This document shows, piece by piece, positions 1 to 9,153 of a stretch of 64,000 nucleotides of DNA. The translations under genes and the position numbers were made by a program. Each line of letters starts with the position of its first letter. Position 1 is the first letter of the stretch. This stretch comes from CBDDDW01 sp965226805 (GTDB taxonomy: Bacteria > Chloroflexota > Dehalococcoidia > Lucifugimonadales > JAGWBF01), in the NCBI GenBank assembly GCA_965226805.1, contig CBDDDW010000020.1, positions 1-64,000 of the forward strand. Direction: 5' to 3'. The notes under the pieces are model-generated. The model saw only the letters and a program-made list of their open reading frames with translations. It ran no database searches and was not told where the DNA came from.

Positions 1-3
1 CGG

Positions 4-453
4 ATGGCCATGGAGGACCAGCTTGTTGCAGAAGACGCAGAAACCCATCCGCCAACGTTGGACGCGCTACTCGATGATAAAGGATCTATCAGCAGTGGAG
101 ACCTGACCTACGGCAAGATGGCTGAACGAATTTCACCCGAAGCCAAAAAAGCGTGGGATGAGAAATACGGAGACCTCAGCGAAAGAGCCGCACACCCACG
201 GCGTCTAAGCCTGTTGGCACTCACAACTGTACGGCGGACTGTACGCCCTGGTGGTCACTACGATGAAGTACAAGTGAAGGTGACGTTCCTCTATCTCCTA
301 GAGCAACTTGGGCAGGTGCTACGTACAGTTGGTCTCCTGACAGCGAATGTAGAAAGCCCTTGGGTTGAAGGAGCTAGGCCGGCACTTAGGGATATGACGG
401 CTCTCTATCGAGAAATAGCTGAGTGGTTTGAACGGCGGTTACAGGTGGATTGA
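4..453 (+). CDS. Hypothetical protein
   Basis: The frame encodes 149 residues starting at ATG 4; a second in-frame ATG lies at 10. The frame may begin before the window edge, so the product could be partial. The protein is soluble and charged, with no membrane segment, and has a helical C-terminal half (around FLYLLEQLGQVLRTVGLL) that ends in an aromatic, acidic stretch. I recognise no family. It lies directly before an IS3-family element and may belong to the same accessory region. The functional call is open; coding status rests on length and amino-acid composition only. Confidence 0.5.
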   Translation: MAMEDQLVAEDAETHPPTLDALLDDKGSISSGDLTYGKMAERISPEAKKAWDEKYGDLSERAAHPRRLSLLALTTVRRTVRPGGHYDEVQVKVTFLYLLEQLGQVLRTVGLLTANVESPWVEGARPALRDMTALYREIAEWFERRLQVD

Positions 454-783
454 ACACGTATCCCTCCTAGGCATTGACATCACGTCGGTGGGAGAAAATG
501 AATGTTGAGACTTGTCAGGAGTTGGCTGGCGAGTTGGGGAGTGACCGAAGAAGAACGTCTGGCTGGGGCGAGTGCGGGCCCAGGGCGCGGAGGCGGGGGC
601 CGGTCCGTGGTTCGACACAGTCACGCGGACGATATCGTCCAGTTGACAGGGATCGAACCAGTCATGAGGGAGACGACTCATCTATCCCGGCTCGTCTAGC
701 TCAGCTCCGGACGGCCTAGCCGGGTTCGGTACCTAGGCTGTGTTGGCAACCAGCAAAATTGGCACACTTTGAGACCCGAGAAA

Positions 784-1770
784 TCAGTGGTCGGATTGAG
801 GTCTCGTAAGCTCCCTGATGGCCTTGTTGTGCTGTCTTCGCCGTTGGATTGTTTGAGCCTGCACCTCCTTTCTGTGTCGTAGGATCTCCTGCCGCCTTCC
901 CTTGAGGACGTCTGAGGGCGTCACGTTCCCCAGGGCCTTGTGATAGCGCCGGTAGTTGTAATAGCTGACGAAGGCCACGATGGCCGCCTCCAAGTCTGAA
1001 GGCAACTCGTACGGCAGTTGGTTTACGTCACGCTTGAGGGTCTGGTGGTATCGCTCCAGCTTGCCGTTGGTCTGAGGGTGGAAGGGCGTTGCCAGTATGT
1101 GCTTGATGCCCACCATGCCCAGGCAGTCTCTGAAGGCCCGGGATACATAGCCGGGGCCGTTGTCGCGCAGCAGCCTGGTCCGGTCTTCTATCGGGATCTG
1201 GTCCATGCCGGTCCTGTCCACGGCCTCTTGGACCACTTCTATGAAGGAGTCGGATGTCATATCCCTCTGAAGCCTGTGGGCCAGGATGAATCGTGAGTAG
1301 TCGTCCATGACGGTGACCATGTAGTAGTAGCCCCAGCCCACCACCCTGAAGTAGGAGGCGTCGGTGGCCCACATCTGGTGGGGACCGGTGGTCTTGCGAT
1401 GGCACTCCTTACCCGCAGCCAATCGCATCTCGGGTCTCTTCACCAGCCCCTCCCTGCGCAGGATGCGGTAGACCGTAGACTCAGATACGGAGAAGCCCAT
1501 GTTGTCGGTGGTCCATGCGGCCAACTGCCGGCAACTCAGTTCCGGCATCTCCCTGGCTGCCGTCAGAACGGAAGTTATTTCCTGGGAAGTCAGCTTGTTC
1601 CACGGTGGCGTGCTGGCTCCAACGTCGTCCTCAAGTCGTTGCTGCTCCTTCCGTCTCAGCCACCGGTAGTATGTGCTCCTGGGGACTCCTAGCTCACCCA
1701 GGGCCCTGCGTTTAGGGAGGCCGGATGAAGCCACCTTGGTCAGCGCCTCCGCCTTCTCTGCGCCACTCAT
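784..1770 (-). CDS. IS3-family transposase OrfB (DDE integrase core)
   Basis: The product is 328 residues and catalyses cut and join reactions of the IS. It has an N-terminal helix-turn-helix segment (residues about 15-40, PRSTYYRWLRR), an HTH_21-like region around 85-115, then an rve integrase core. The DDE residues are visible as D in WATDASYF, D in LLRDNGPGYVS and E in NGKLERYHQTLK. Its ATG overlaps the orfA stop by 4 bp (ATGA), so it is probably translated by coupling rather than by the -1 frameshift common in IS3 elements. The reading frame is intact. Confidence 0.92.
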   Translation of the reverse strand: MSGAEKAEALTKVASSGLPKRRALGELGVPRSTYYRWLRRKEQQRLEDDVGASTPPWNKLTSQEITSVLTAAREMPELSCRQLAAWTTDNMGFSVSESTVYRILRREGLVKRPEMRLAAGKECHRKTTGPHQMWATDASYFRVVGWGYYYMVTVMDDYSRFILAHRLQRDMTSDSFIEVVQEAVDRTGMDQIPIEDRTRLLRDNGPGYVSRAFRDCLGMVGIKHILATPFHPQTNGKLERYHQTLKRDVNQLPYELPSDLEAAIVAFVSYYNYRRYHKALGNVTPSDVLKGRRQEILRHRKEVQAQTIQRRRQHNKAIRELTRPQSDH

Positions 1771-2174
1771 CCGCTGATGCCGCCGGCGTCCTGAGGCATT
1801 GGTATGGACGTTTTTTTGAGACGATAGACCTCAAGGGACAGATCGGCGACCAGATGCTTTAGCTCCCCGTTCTCCCGCTTGAGCTGATGGACCTCTTGCC
1901 TAGTGGCGTCTCGCACGATGTCGCGGGTAAGCCTCTCCTTCCCTGCCTCCATGAACTCCTTGGTCCAAGAGTAGTAAGAGTGAGGCTTGATTCCCTCCCG
2001 CCTGCACAGGTCACTCACGGTGGCCTCGCGGCGGAAGCCTTCCAGCACGATACGAATCTTCTCTTCCGGGGTGTACTTGCGCCGAGTAGCAGCCTTAACC
2101 GTTCTGACGAAGGACCTGGCCGCCTCTGTGCGTTCATCTGCGGCCGCTGCTTTACCTGTTTCTGTCTGGGACAT
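1767..2174 (-). CDS. IS3-family transposase OrfA (helix-turn-helix)
   Basis: This 135-residue protein is the DNA-binding partner of the transposase. It carries the HTH_Tnp_1 pattern RRKYTPEEKIRIVLEGFR followed by a recognition helix region (VSDLCRREGIKPHSYYSW) and a C-terminal leucine-zipper-like coiled coil (QLKRENGELKHLVADLSLEV) typical of IS3 OrfA dimerisation. The long, polar first 30 residues suggest the true start might be internal, but no alternative is clearly better. The stop codon overlaps the orfB start. Confidence 0.9.
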   Translation of the reverse strand: MSQTETGKAAAADERTEAARSFVRTVKAATRRKYTPEEKIRIVLEGFRREATVSDLCRREGIKPHSYYSWTKEFMEAGKERLTRDIVRDATRQEVHQLKRENGELKHLVADLSLEVYRLKKTSIPMPQDAGGISG

Positions 2175-2289
2175 CTTTGGCTCCTCTATCTGAAGCGCTC
2201 TACCTCATCCAGGGAGCTGACCCCACCTCAAATCTCTCGGGTTTTTCTACCCCTTCCGGTGTCCCATTTTCGCTGACGGCTTACAGTCA

Positions 2290-2814
2290 ATGGTGGCGCG
2301 GGGTCATAGCAACATGGGCGTGAAGGTCCAGGCCAGGATGGAGTCGGCGCTGGAGGCTCCGGCCAAGGTCGCTCCCGCGCAGCCAGCCTGCATCGACCGG
2401 GAGGCCGTGTGGGAGCGGATGAACGCCCACGGCTTCAGCCAGAACGAGGTCGCCCGGCGCGCCGGCATCAGCTCCGCCAACCTCTCCCAGATCATGAACG
2501 GCAGGAACAACCCGTCGCCGGTGGTGCTGAAGAAGCTGCACGGCGTCCTGTTCCAGCCGACGAAGGCGGAGCGCGTCATGCCCGCCGAGGTGAAGGTGCT
2601 GGGCTGGCGGAAGGGCGAGCGGAGCGGGATGGTCGTTCGCGGCGCCGGTGGCCCCGGGCGCGGCGCCAAGTCCGGCGGCGGCTCCATTCGGGTCGGCGGC
2701 CGGGTGCCCTGGGGCGCGAAGGCGGAGTTCGCCTGCCGCGCGGGGTACGACGGCATGGGCCGGGTCTCGGTGACGCACGTCGTCGAGCGGGGCTACTCCG
2801 CCATGCTGAAGTAG
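2290..2814 (+). CDS. XRE-family helix-turn-helix protein
   Basis: The 174-residue frame contains a clear XRE/Cro HTH at residues about 42-90 (SQNEVARRAGISSANLSQIM followed by GRNNPSP), as in phage and plasmid repressors. The C-terminal third is glycine- and arginine-rich (residues about 115-140) and resembles no domain I know. The first ATG is only 4 bp beyond the IS3 end, so the native start and promoter may have been replaced; ATG 2314 or 2338 are alternatives. GC content is visibly higher than in the flanks and similar to the helicase remnant that follows, suggesting both came from one transferred element. Confidence 0.7.
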   Translation: MVARGHSNMGVKVQARMESALEAPAKVAPAQPACIDREAVWERMNAHGFSQNEVARRAGISSANLSQIMNGRNNPSPVVLKKLHGVLFQPTKAERVMPAEVKVLGWRKGERSGMVVRGAGGPGRGAKSGGGSIRVGGRVPWGAKAEFACRAGYDGMGRVSVTHVVERGYSAMLK

Positions 2815-3099
2815 CCGGAGATGGCAGCTGCGTAGGCTCCATGACTAACGCATGATGGGCGGCTGCCTCGGAGCAGCCTGGGACGGCCCGCACCGGGCCG
2901 CATACGCGAGTCCCGCCGTGGGCGGGCCTTCGCACGTTCAAGCATTCGCCTGGGGGCGTTGCCGGAACCCGACCGCCCCCGCTGGGGCGGCGCAGTCCAT
3001 CTCCCGTCGCTCTCCGCCTTGCGGCGGCGACTGATGGAGACGTGCGTCCGGGTTCCGGCGTCGTCCTCTAACTACCACGAAAAAGGAGGACGACACGAC

Positions 3100-3776
3100 A
3101 TGAACCTCGGAGGTTTCATCGACACGTTCAAGGACGCCATCGCCCGGAGGGTGGTGGAGTCCTACCCGCCGCTCTACCGGCCCTCGGAGAACGGCGGCAC
3201 GCTCCCTAGGCTGCTCCGCAAGCCCCTGGGAGCGCAGGCCGACGCCATACGGGGCGCGGCCCTCTCCCTCGAAGCCCACCGGGGCACCACCGTCGTCGGC
3301 GAGATGGGCACGGGCAAGACCTTCATCGCCGCCGCCGCGCACATGGCGGGCTTCGAGCGCATCCTCATCATTTGCCCGCCGTGACACAGCGGTGGGCCGT
3401 CTCGAAGGGAAGGCTCCTGCGGAACGAGGAGACGGGGGAGCCCTTCCGGGTCCCCTGCTGCCCGGACTGCACGGCGCAGGTCGTGGACAAGGACGGCGTT
3501 CCCCTGACGGACGCCGACCTGAACCGCCGCAAGCACACCTGCGCCGGCTGCGGCGCCCCCCTCTGGCAGGCCGACCGGTCCGGGCCAGCCCGCTACCCGC
3601 TGGCCGGCTACATCAAGCACCGGATGAAGGGCTTCTTCGACCTGCTGATAGGCGATGAAGTTCACGAGTTCAAGGGGCGAGGCTCGGCCCAGGGCATCGC
3701 CGCCGGCATCCTCGCCGACGTTTGCGGCAAGTCCCTCAGCCTCACCGGGACCCTCCTCGGCGGCTATAGCAATTAG
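3100..3776 (+). pseudogene. SNF2/DEAD-type helicase remnant, frameshifted and truncated
   Basis: Translation probably began at ATG 3100, which follows AAAAGGAGGA at 3081. The first frame shows a Walker A motif (VVGEMGTGKTFIAAAA) and the strand after it (RILIICPP), then stops at 3384. A second frame (3372-3776) continues with two CxxC zinc-knuckle pairs (CCPDC and CAGCGAP), a DEVHEF Walker B box and a motif III-like SLTGTLLGGY, then ends. The region between motifs I and II looks deleted and shifted. No helicase C-terminal domain follows. This is a dead relic of a phage- or plasmid-type helicase. Confidence 0.7.
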
Positions 3777-3783
3777 AGGAGCG

Positions 3784-4227
3784 GCAGAGGTTGGATCGAC
3801 CCGGTGCGACTGGCGCGGCGTTGTCCGTACGCTGAATTACCGAGAAGAGGAGATACGCTTCTGGCTGGGCATCGAGGAGGACGCCCTTCTGCCGTCCGTA
3901 GCCGAGGTGGAGCAGCAGCTTGTGGGGGACGTCAACCGCATGAGGGCTGATCACCGACCCATATGGGGAGCATGGGTGTCCGCCCTCGCCAAGGGTGGGT
4001 ACAATACTGAGAACACCCGGATGAAATGCTACGTTGAGTACGAGGTCAGCGAGCATCTTTTAGGCGCAGGCCCACGGATCCTCACCGTGGCTTATGACAG
4101 AGAGGAACGAGGGCTGTCCTATGACCTGTACAGCCGGTCGCACGCGGCAGGGAAGTATCGCGGCGCGCCTGAGCTGAGCGAAGCGGAGTTCGCCGTCGCG
4201 CTGCAAGAGACAGTGCTGGAGCTATGA
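3784..4227 (+). CDS. Unidentified C-terminal fragment
   Basis: Beyond the helicase remnant the sequence changes character at about 3770-3790, and one frame stays open to 4227 for about 147 residues. It has no credible start near the junction, so it is probably the 3' part of a gene cut by a recombination event. The sequence is soluble, with mixed charged helices (EEIRFWLGIEEDALLPSVAE) and a tyrosine-rich C-terminus. I recognise no family. Its stop region overlaps the long open frame of the TolB/LRR gene by 4 bp. Confidence 0.4.
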   Translation, partial: AEVGSTRCDWRGVVRTLNYREEEIRFWLGIEEDALLPSVAEVEQQLVGDVNRMRADHRPIWGAWVSALAKGGYNTENTRMKCYVEYEVSEHLLGAGPRILTVAYDREERGLSYDLYSRSHAAGKYRGAPELSEAEFAVALQETVLEL

Positions 4228-4397
4228 CACTGGAGCTTCGGTGCGTTTCGGGTTTTCGTCCCCTGATGTTGAGGACGGCGTGGTATACTTTGGCCTATTT
4301 GATGGCTACCTGCACGCGATTAGCGCTTCAACGGGGACCCAGATCTGGCGCTCGCGACCGCTGTCGCTTCAAGGACGGCAATAAACTGAAGAAGATC

Positions 4398-6194
4398 TTG
4401 AAAATAGTGACTTTCGGGATGCTTGGGCTGGTCCTGATGGGGTCGTCTGTATCTCTCTGCACTAACCAGGAGTCGGCAAATGATTTGATGGGCGTAGCCA
4501 TAGAGTACTCAGTTCCGCTGTGGTCTAAGGACGGCCTGCAGATCATCTTCTCCCACCCGCCCAGCGGGGTATTCGTGGTTCAGGCCGACGGCTCGCGTAT
4601 GTGGTCTCTTCCCCCCAACTCGTCCATGGGCACCCAAATCTCCCCAGGCAACTTTTCGCCAGCTCTGTCTCCCGATGGGTCTCGGGTGGCGTACGCCATG
4701 GTAGTCAAGCCCGAGTACACCTCAGAGATAGTGACCTCCGCGTTGGATGGCTCACATCTGCGTAAGCTGACGAGCAAAAGGGCCTTGGACGCCTACCCGG
4801 CTTGGTCGCCGGATGGAACCCAGATCGCCTTCTATTCGAACAGGGAGGTGAGGTCGGCCTACGGTTTCCACTTGTACATCATGGACTCGGACGGCTCCGA
4901 CGAGCGGAGCTTGGTGTCTTCGTTGCTCATCTCTGCGAAGCAACCCCCGGTGTGGTCTCCCGACGGAACGCGGATCGCATTTCTGGCCCTTCAGTCTGAG
5001 CCCAGACGGTATATCGTCCACACCGGCCGGCCGGATGGGTCGGGCCTGACGGAGCTTGGAGATGCTGCTAGCAGTCCCGCGTGGTCTCCCGACGGAACGC
5101 GGATCGCATTCATAAGGGAAGGAGACGAGACGCGCGGGCTGTATACGATGGACCCCGATGGGGGTAACGAGCGCCTGCTGTGGTCCTTCGAGAAGGACGC
5201 CGGCCTTTGGTACAATAACCTTTCATGGTCGCCTGACGGGTCTGAGATTCTCTACGGCTTTGCCGATGTTGACTCCTATGGTCTAGTCGAGGTCGTCGTT
5301 GTCAGGGTTGATGGTTCCGGGCCCAGGACCCTTGCGGAGCCCCGTTCCTCCTGGCTAGAGGGCGGGGCCGCGTGGTCTCCCGACGGTTCGAGAATCGCCT
5401 TTCACGTCGTATCAAACGACTCCGATGTCGTTCTCCATACCATGGCGCGTGACGGATCGGACGCGCGTGCCTTGGTGAGAGGGCATCACGAGCGCCTGGT
5501 AGCGGAGCACTCCGATTGGCGAAACGTCTCTGGTGACATTGCTGCGTGCTCTGGTGGTTACGTCGTGCTAAAGCCGGGAAAGAACCCGGGCTTGGTGCGG
5601 GATTGCGAGGCGCTTCTTCGAGTGCGGGACGCGCTGGCTGGGGACGCCGTTCTGAACTGGAGCGCCGCCGTGAAGATCTCGGAATGGAGAGGCGTCGGAA
5701 TTGAAGGGTCGCCTCCGCGTGTCACAAGGTTGAGCCTCTCTAGTCTCAGTCCAACCAAGCTTACTGGCATCATCCCGCCGGAGTTGAGCGACCTCCCCGA
5801 TCTGGAAGTGCTGTCCCTCCACTCCAATCAACTATCGGGGAGCATCCCGCCGGAGCTCGGCAACCTCGCAAACCTTAGGGTAATGAGACTCTCACTGAAT
5901 CGCCTTGAAGGAACCGTACCGGCGGAGCTAGGCAGGCTCACAAGTCTGGAGACGCTGAAACTGAGTGACAATGGGCTGGTTGGCGGCATCCCTCCTGAAC
6001 TGGGTAACCTCCCCAATCTCAAGGAGTTGTGGCTCAGGAACAACCGCCTCACGGGTACCGTCCCCCTAGAGTTGGGCAACCTCGTGAGCCTCGCGGTGTT
6101 GGAGATCGGCAACAACGACCTGACTGGATGCGTGCCGGCGGAGTTGTCCGGTCGTCTGAGATCACTTGGGACCGATGGGTTGGAATATTGCTGA
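4398..6194 (+). CDS. Surface protein: TolB-like beta-propeller plus leucine-rich repeats
   Basis: The frame is open from 4224, but a signal-anchor-like start (TTG 4398 or ATG 4419; hydrophobic FGMLGLVLMG) fits better. Seven WD40-like/TolB blades with the signature WSPDGTRIAF follow (residues about 40-380 of the product), enough for one complete seven-bladed propeller. A short cysteine-containing linker leads to about six plant-type leucine-rich repeats (pattern LxxLxLxxNxLxGxIPxELG), capped by a terminal cysteine motif. It is likely exported and involved in adhesion or binding; no catalytic residues are seen. A second LRR fragment of the same type lies at 16393-16662. Confidence 0.8.
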   Translation: MKIVTFGMLGLVLMGSSVSLCTNQESANDLMGVAIEYSVPLWSKDGLQIIFSHPPSGVFVVQADGSRMWSLPPNSSMGTQISPGNFSPALSPDGSRVAYAMVVKPEYTSEIVTSALDGSHLRKLTSKRALDAYPAWSPDGTQIAFYSNREVRSAYGFHLYIMDSDGSDERSLVSSLLISAKQPPVWSPDGTRIAFLALQSEPRRYIVHTGRPDGSGLTELGDAASSPAWSPDGTRIAFIREGDETRGLYTMDPDGGNERLLWSFEKDAGLWYNNLSWSPDGSEILYGFADVDSYGLVEVVVVRVDGSGPRTLAEPRSSWLEGGAAWSPDGSRIAFHVVSNDSDVVLHTMARDGSDARALVRGHHERLVAEHSDWRNVSGDIAACSGGYVVLKPGKNPGLVRDCEALLRVRDALAGDAVLNWSAAVKISEWRGVGIEGSPPRVTRLSLSSLSPTKLTGIIPPELSDLPDLEVLSLHSNQLSGSIPPELGNLANLRVMRLSLNRLEGTVPAELGRLTSLETLKLSDNGLVGGIPPELGNLPNLKELWLRNNRLTGTVPLELGNLVSLAVLEIGNNDLTGCVPAELSGRLRSLGTDGLEYC

Positions 6195-6784
6195 GATATA
6201 ACGGGCGTTCGTTAGGTCCACAGATGCAGGTGCGGCGGATATTATGAGCTTTAGGGTGATACTCAGAGCCTTGGCTTGGGTGGGGCTTGGTCTGCGGGAC
6301 CCCGACAGTTCTCCTCATCCCTTCGACACTATGGCCATCAATTCTCTCCCGACCTGCTCCTTATATTAGGACCTCCCAGCGAAGCACAACGGTGTCGTCC
6401 TCGCACAGAGGGAACCTTTGGTAAGTGCCTCTACTGATGGTGGTCAGCCACTCGTCTAGGGGAGTCGACGCCAGCCCGTTGGTATGCTTTCCGGCTCCCA
6501 CCAGACCGCTGTTCTATCAGCGCGCAGGGCGCATGTAAGGCTGTTTCCGCTGCTCATGGGTGCGACAGATAGCAACGGAAAGTTGTGATACTCGCAGGGA
6601 CCGATGCGCAGTCCTCAGCACGGCTTCTTTGGACGTTCATTCTCCGTCGAGGTCTTCCATCGGATAACCCTGTTCGGACAACCAGGTCAGTACGAGGCTG
6701 GAGAGCTGGGTCGCACGCGAAGCCGGCCTCGTGGTAGCGGGCCGAGAACGAGGGCCGCCGCGGGAGGTTATCCCGATCTCGTAC
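6195..6784. other. Stretch without a supported gene
   Basis: No open frame here has a convincing start, composition or family resemblance on either strand. I see no tRNA, array or long repeat. It may contain decayed sequence between the TolB/LRR gene and the small genes that follow. Confidence 0.4.
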
Positions 6785-7042
6785 TCAGGACGCCGGCCCA
6801 AGCCGCTTTGACCGGTACTGACTGTAGGGGATAGTACCCTCTATGCCCTTGGTCTCGTACTCTTCTACGGCTTGTTGGGCCAGGGCCACGTCTTCCGCCA
6901 GCGCTTCGTACTCGTCGGGGGCGACGAGCTCCGGCTCTCCGTTGAGACCGTCTGCCGGGTCGCTCCACTCATTGAGAGGTTCGGCAGTGGCCTTGGGCAA
7001 GAGGGGGCGTAGCGCATCCTCGTCTTCACGCTTATCTGACAT
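6785..7042 (-). CDS. Small acidic hypothetical protein
   Basis: The product has 85 residues and is acidic and helical (EYEALAEDVALAQQAVEEYE), ending in a basic tail (IPYSQYRSKRLG). ATG 7042 is preceded by a GGGAG ribosome-binding site on the minus strand. The size and charge recall type II antitoxins, but no DNA-binding motif is clear and no partner toxin is evident next to it. I do not assign a function. Confidence 0.4.
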   Translation of the reverse strand: MSDKREDEDALRPLLPKATAEPLNEWSDPADGLNGEPELVAPDEYEALAEDVALAQQAVEEYETKGIEGTIPYSQYRSKRLGPAS

Positions 7043-7208
7043 ATTCGGGAACTCCCGTCAGCATCATACCGCGGGGGCGTCTCTGTCCCTTTCCTCTCGG
7101 CTCGTGCTGGAACATCTCCTACAGGGAGCATTCCCAATGGGAGATCTCGTGCTCTCTGCAACAAACGGCTCCTCACTCCGTTCGATACGTCCGAAGGTGC
7201 ACACTCGC

Positions 7209-7637
7209 TCAAAAGGTCTTCTCCACGTAAAGGTACAGCAGATCGATATCCTGGAGCTTGGCTTTGCTGTCCGTGTAAGAGTCCGATTCCGCCTTCCCAA
7301 GGGATGGCCCTCCGCGAAACAGCCGGGGATTGTCCGGCAGTGGGAGGGGTTTAGAAGTGTCAGAGACAACGCTGGCCACCACTACGTGGTGCAGGTTGCG
7401 TCCGGTGGCGTCTCCAACCAGATATGGTGGTGGCATGGGGATCAAACACTCGTCTGTTGGCCCGCGCTTGAAGACGCACGGGAGTTGACATTGGAGGCCC
7501 AACCGGCGTATCTGTCCCTGTATCGGCCCCCAGGCGAAGGGGGTACCCTCATACCGATACCGGGACCCAGCTTGGGCGGAATAAGCTGTACGGCCGTTAT
7601 CGGCGAGTAGAACGATTCTCTCGTGGGCCGAGTTCAT
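7209..7637 (-). CDS. Possible gene fragment truncated by a small inverted-repeat element
   Basis: The minus-strand frame begins at ATG 7637, inside the terminal repeat of the 7614-7995 element, and runs out into flanking DNA to 7209. The first seven residues come from the element, so the original 5' end (if this was a gene) was lost by the insertion. The rest (for example GTPFAWGPIQGQIRRLGLQC) matches no family I know. It lacks a ribosome-binding site. A non-coding frame is quite possible. Confidence 0.25.
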   Translation of the reverse strand: MNSAHERIVLLADNGRTAYSAQAGSRYRYEGTPFAWGPIQGQIRRLGLQCQLPCVFKRGPTDECLIPMPPPYLVGDATGRNLHHVVVASVVSDTSKPLPLPDNPRLFRGGPSLGKAESDSYTDSKAKLQDIDLLYLYVEKTF

Positions 7638-7995
7638 GGCCGAGGAGCCGGTCAAGCCGAAGGGCCGGGGCCGCAAGGCGCAGCCCGTTTCCACGTCCCT
7701 GTTCGATTGGGCGCTGGACATGGAGAAAGAGCGAGAGGAGGAGTTGGTCGGCCTGTCTGCTTAGCTACAGGCAGGCGCAGGGCGCTAGAGACCGACGCCA
7801 AAGGGAGAGGGCGTCGCCGATGAAGCGGCGGCGGCCTCCCCCTGCTTGCCCATGTATACTGTTGCGTTCGGCGAAGAAGTGTGAACCGGCTTGACGGTCT
7901 GTTGGGGTAGTACACGGAACAGAGACTGTATATTGTACCCAGGCAAGGGCACGGTTGTTCTAATTCGACCCGCACAGACTTTTTACGAGAGAATC
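7614..7995. mobile_element. Small inverted-repeat element carrying a 42-codon ORF
   Basis: The ends are perfect 11-bp inverted repeats: GATTCTCTCGT at 7614-7624 and ACGAGAGAATC at 7985-7995. The element is 382 bp. Its right 95 bp (7901-7995) match 10555-10649 closely, which is the right end of a 161-bp element with the same termini nested in an IS1380 transposase. It holds a 42-residue ORF on the plus strand. No clear target duplication is visible at this copy. I know of no named family with these ends. Confidence 0.65.
7636..7764 (+). CDS. 42-residue protein inside a small inverted-repeat element
   Basis: The ORF starts at ATG 7636, only 22 bp inside the element's left terminal repeat, and ends at TAG 7764. 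The N-terminal third is basic (PVKPKGRGRKAQP); the rest is an amphipathic acidic helix (LFDWALDMEKEREEELVG). This has the look of a short nucleic-acid-binding tail joined to a helix. The ribosome-binding site is weak. Its start overlaps an antisense ATG (CATG). The function is unknown; linkage to the element suggests it is element cargo or a residue of a longer gene. Confidence 0.45.
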   Translation: MAEEPVKPKGRGRKAQPVSTSLFDWALDMEKEREEELVGLSA

Positions 7996-8027
7996 GACGT
8001 TGACTTCAGTAATGCTGGAGATGGTAC

Positions 8028-9113
8028 TTAACTCAGGATGTTTGGAGGACAACGCTGTGACTCCGGGAGGAGAGCCCTTTCCAAGTCTCCGACAACCGAG
8101 AGGCAAATTTCAGCAAACCTCCCAATGTCTACGCCGAGCACTTGGACAGATTCGCCTAGCTGGTGGCCCTCTTCGGTGTGCGTCAGACTTAGATAACGGC
8201 CGTCGGTCATGCCTAGATTATGTCCAATGACATGTCGTTTCTGGATGCAGTCCATTAGAAGAATAAGGTCAGACTCCGACACGCCGTCGAACGGATTAAT
8301 GCCGAGCTCCAAAAACCGCTTTCGTGCCCGCTCCACGTTTTGGAACTCGTTGCCGACATCCGCTCTTGCATCCACAGGCTCAGACAGCCTAGTCAAATGA
8401 ATATAGACGGCTTTGAGCGTAGCCTCGAATGCCGTGAGGACGTCTTCATGTGCGTTGCCCATCAAACGATAGCCGAGTTCCACGTCACCTAAAGCATTTT
8501 GCCCCTCAGCTATCTTGATCTGTCTGTGAATAAGCTCAACTTCACGACGAAAGTGCAGTTGGACGTTGGGTGCTCCACAGTCAGGGCAGAACAATCCAAT
8601 CGCGTAGACACCATAGGAGCGGCTGCATACGTCACACACAAGATTACGAAGCAAATCCTCACGAATAGCGATCGGTGCGGGATTGGACCCCTTCTTGTAC
8701 TTCATTTGCATGGAAATTAACCCGCCCTTTGGTTGCCTACGATTGAAATCTCGGGCCCAGCCTTTCAAATTATCCTGAATGTCAGCGATGGCATCGTGTT
8801 TAGCCCGTTTACATGTATCATCCTTGTCTTTGGGATGTACGAAATCCTCTTGCGGGGCGACATAGCCAGAATAAGGACAAACTACCTCGCCAGACCCAGG
8901 GTTCAGTCGGATACGTGCTTGGTCATTGGCAGCGATACTGCGAACTTCGGGTGCGTCTCCGATCAGGAATAGGCGCGGAACCGCATCTGGATTAGGCGAG
9001 TACATGTATAGCTTTCCTGAAGGCGAACGAGCTAACTGATAAGAGAGTTCAAATTCATCACCCGTGCCACCTATACGATGCCCTTCGAGCCTTTTGAACT
9101 TAAATCGTTTCAT
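8028..9113 (-). CDS. HEPN-type protein with internal zinc ribbon
   Basis: The 361-residue product starts at ATG 9113, after a purine-rich AAAGGG. A zinc ribbon of two CxxC knuckles (CDVC and CPDC, spaced by about 13 residues) sits near residues 160-185. The C-terminal third is helical and contains RHVIGHNLG at residues 293-301, matching the Rx4-6H signature of HEPN RNases, followed by a DGRYL stretch also common in HEPN proteins. HEPN domains cut RNA or bind nucleotides in defence, toxin and stress systems. That family link is from motif only. No nucleotidyltransferase or helicase partner is next to it; an inverted-repeat element ends 32 bp downstream. Confidence 0.6.
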   Translation of the reverse strand: MKRFKFKRLEGHRIGGTGDEFELSYQLARSPSGKLYMYSPNPDAVPRLFLIGDAPEVRSIAANDQARIRLNPGSGEVVCPYSGYVAPQEDFVHPKDKDDTCKRAKHDAIADIQDNLKGWARDFNRRQPKGGLISMQMKYKKGSNPAPIAIREDLLRNLVCDVCSRSYGVYAIGLFCPDCGAPNVQLHFRREVELIHRQIKIAEGQNALGDVELGYRLMGNAHEDVLTAFEATLKAVYIHLTRLSEPVDARADVGNEFQNVERARKRFLELGINPFDGVSESDLILLMDCIQKRHVIGHNLGMTDGRYLSLTHTEEGHQLGESVQVLGVDIGRFAEICLSVVGDLERALLPESQRCPPNILS

Positions 9114-9153
9114 AGCGTGGACCCTTTCATCAGCAACGCCAAATTCAGTCCTC

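Larger units (their letters stand above)
738..2286 (-). mobile_element. IS3-family insertion sequence
   Basis: The element is about 1.55 kb and carries orfA and orfB on the minus strand. Imperfect terminal inverted repeats can be read: the left end begins CTGTGTTGGCAACCAGC at 738, and the reverse complement of the right end begins CTGTAAGCCGTCAGC at 2286. Both share CTGT, CAGC, an A-rich tract and GG-ACAC. No clear target duplication is visible. The right end falls 4 bp before the first ATG of an XRE-type regulator, so the insertion probably cut that gene's upstream region. Exact ends are estimates. Confidence 0.75.

Noticed and set aside
474..719. Short overlapping ORFs on both strands between the first gene and the IS
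   Set aside because: Composition is arginine/glycine-rich and no start has a ribosome-binding site; they look like chance frames.
600..720. A tRNA-like stretch (GGTTCGATCC on the minus strand) before the IS3 element
   Set aside because: No acceptor stem or anticodon arm can be folded around it; at most a decayed fragment.
6843..7610. A 255-codon plus-strand ORF
   Set aside because: It is antisense to more plausible small frames, has low-complexity serine-rich sequence and no domain.
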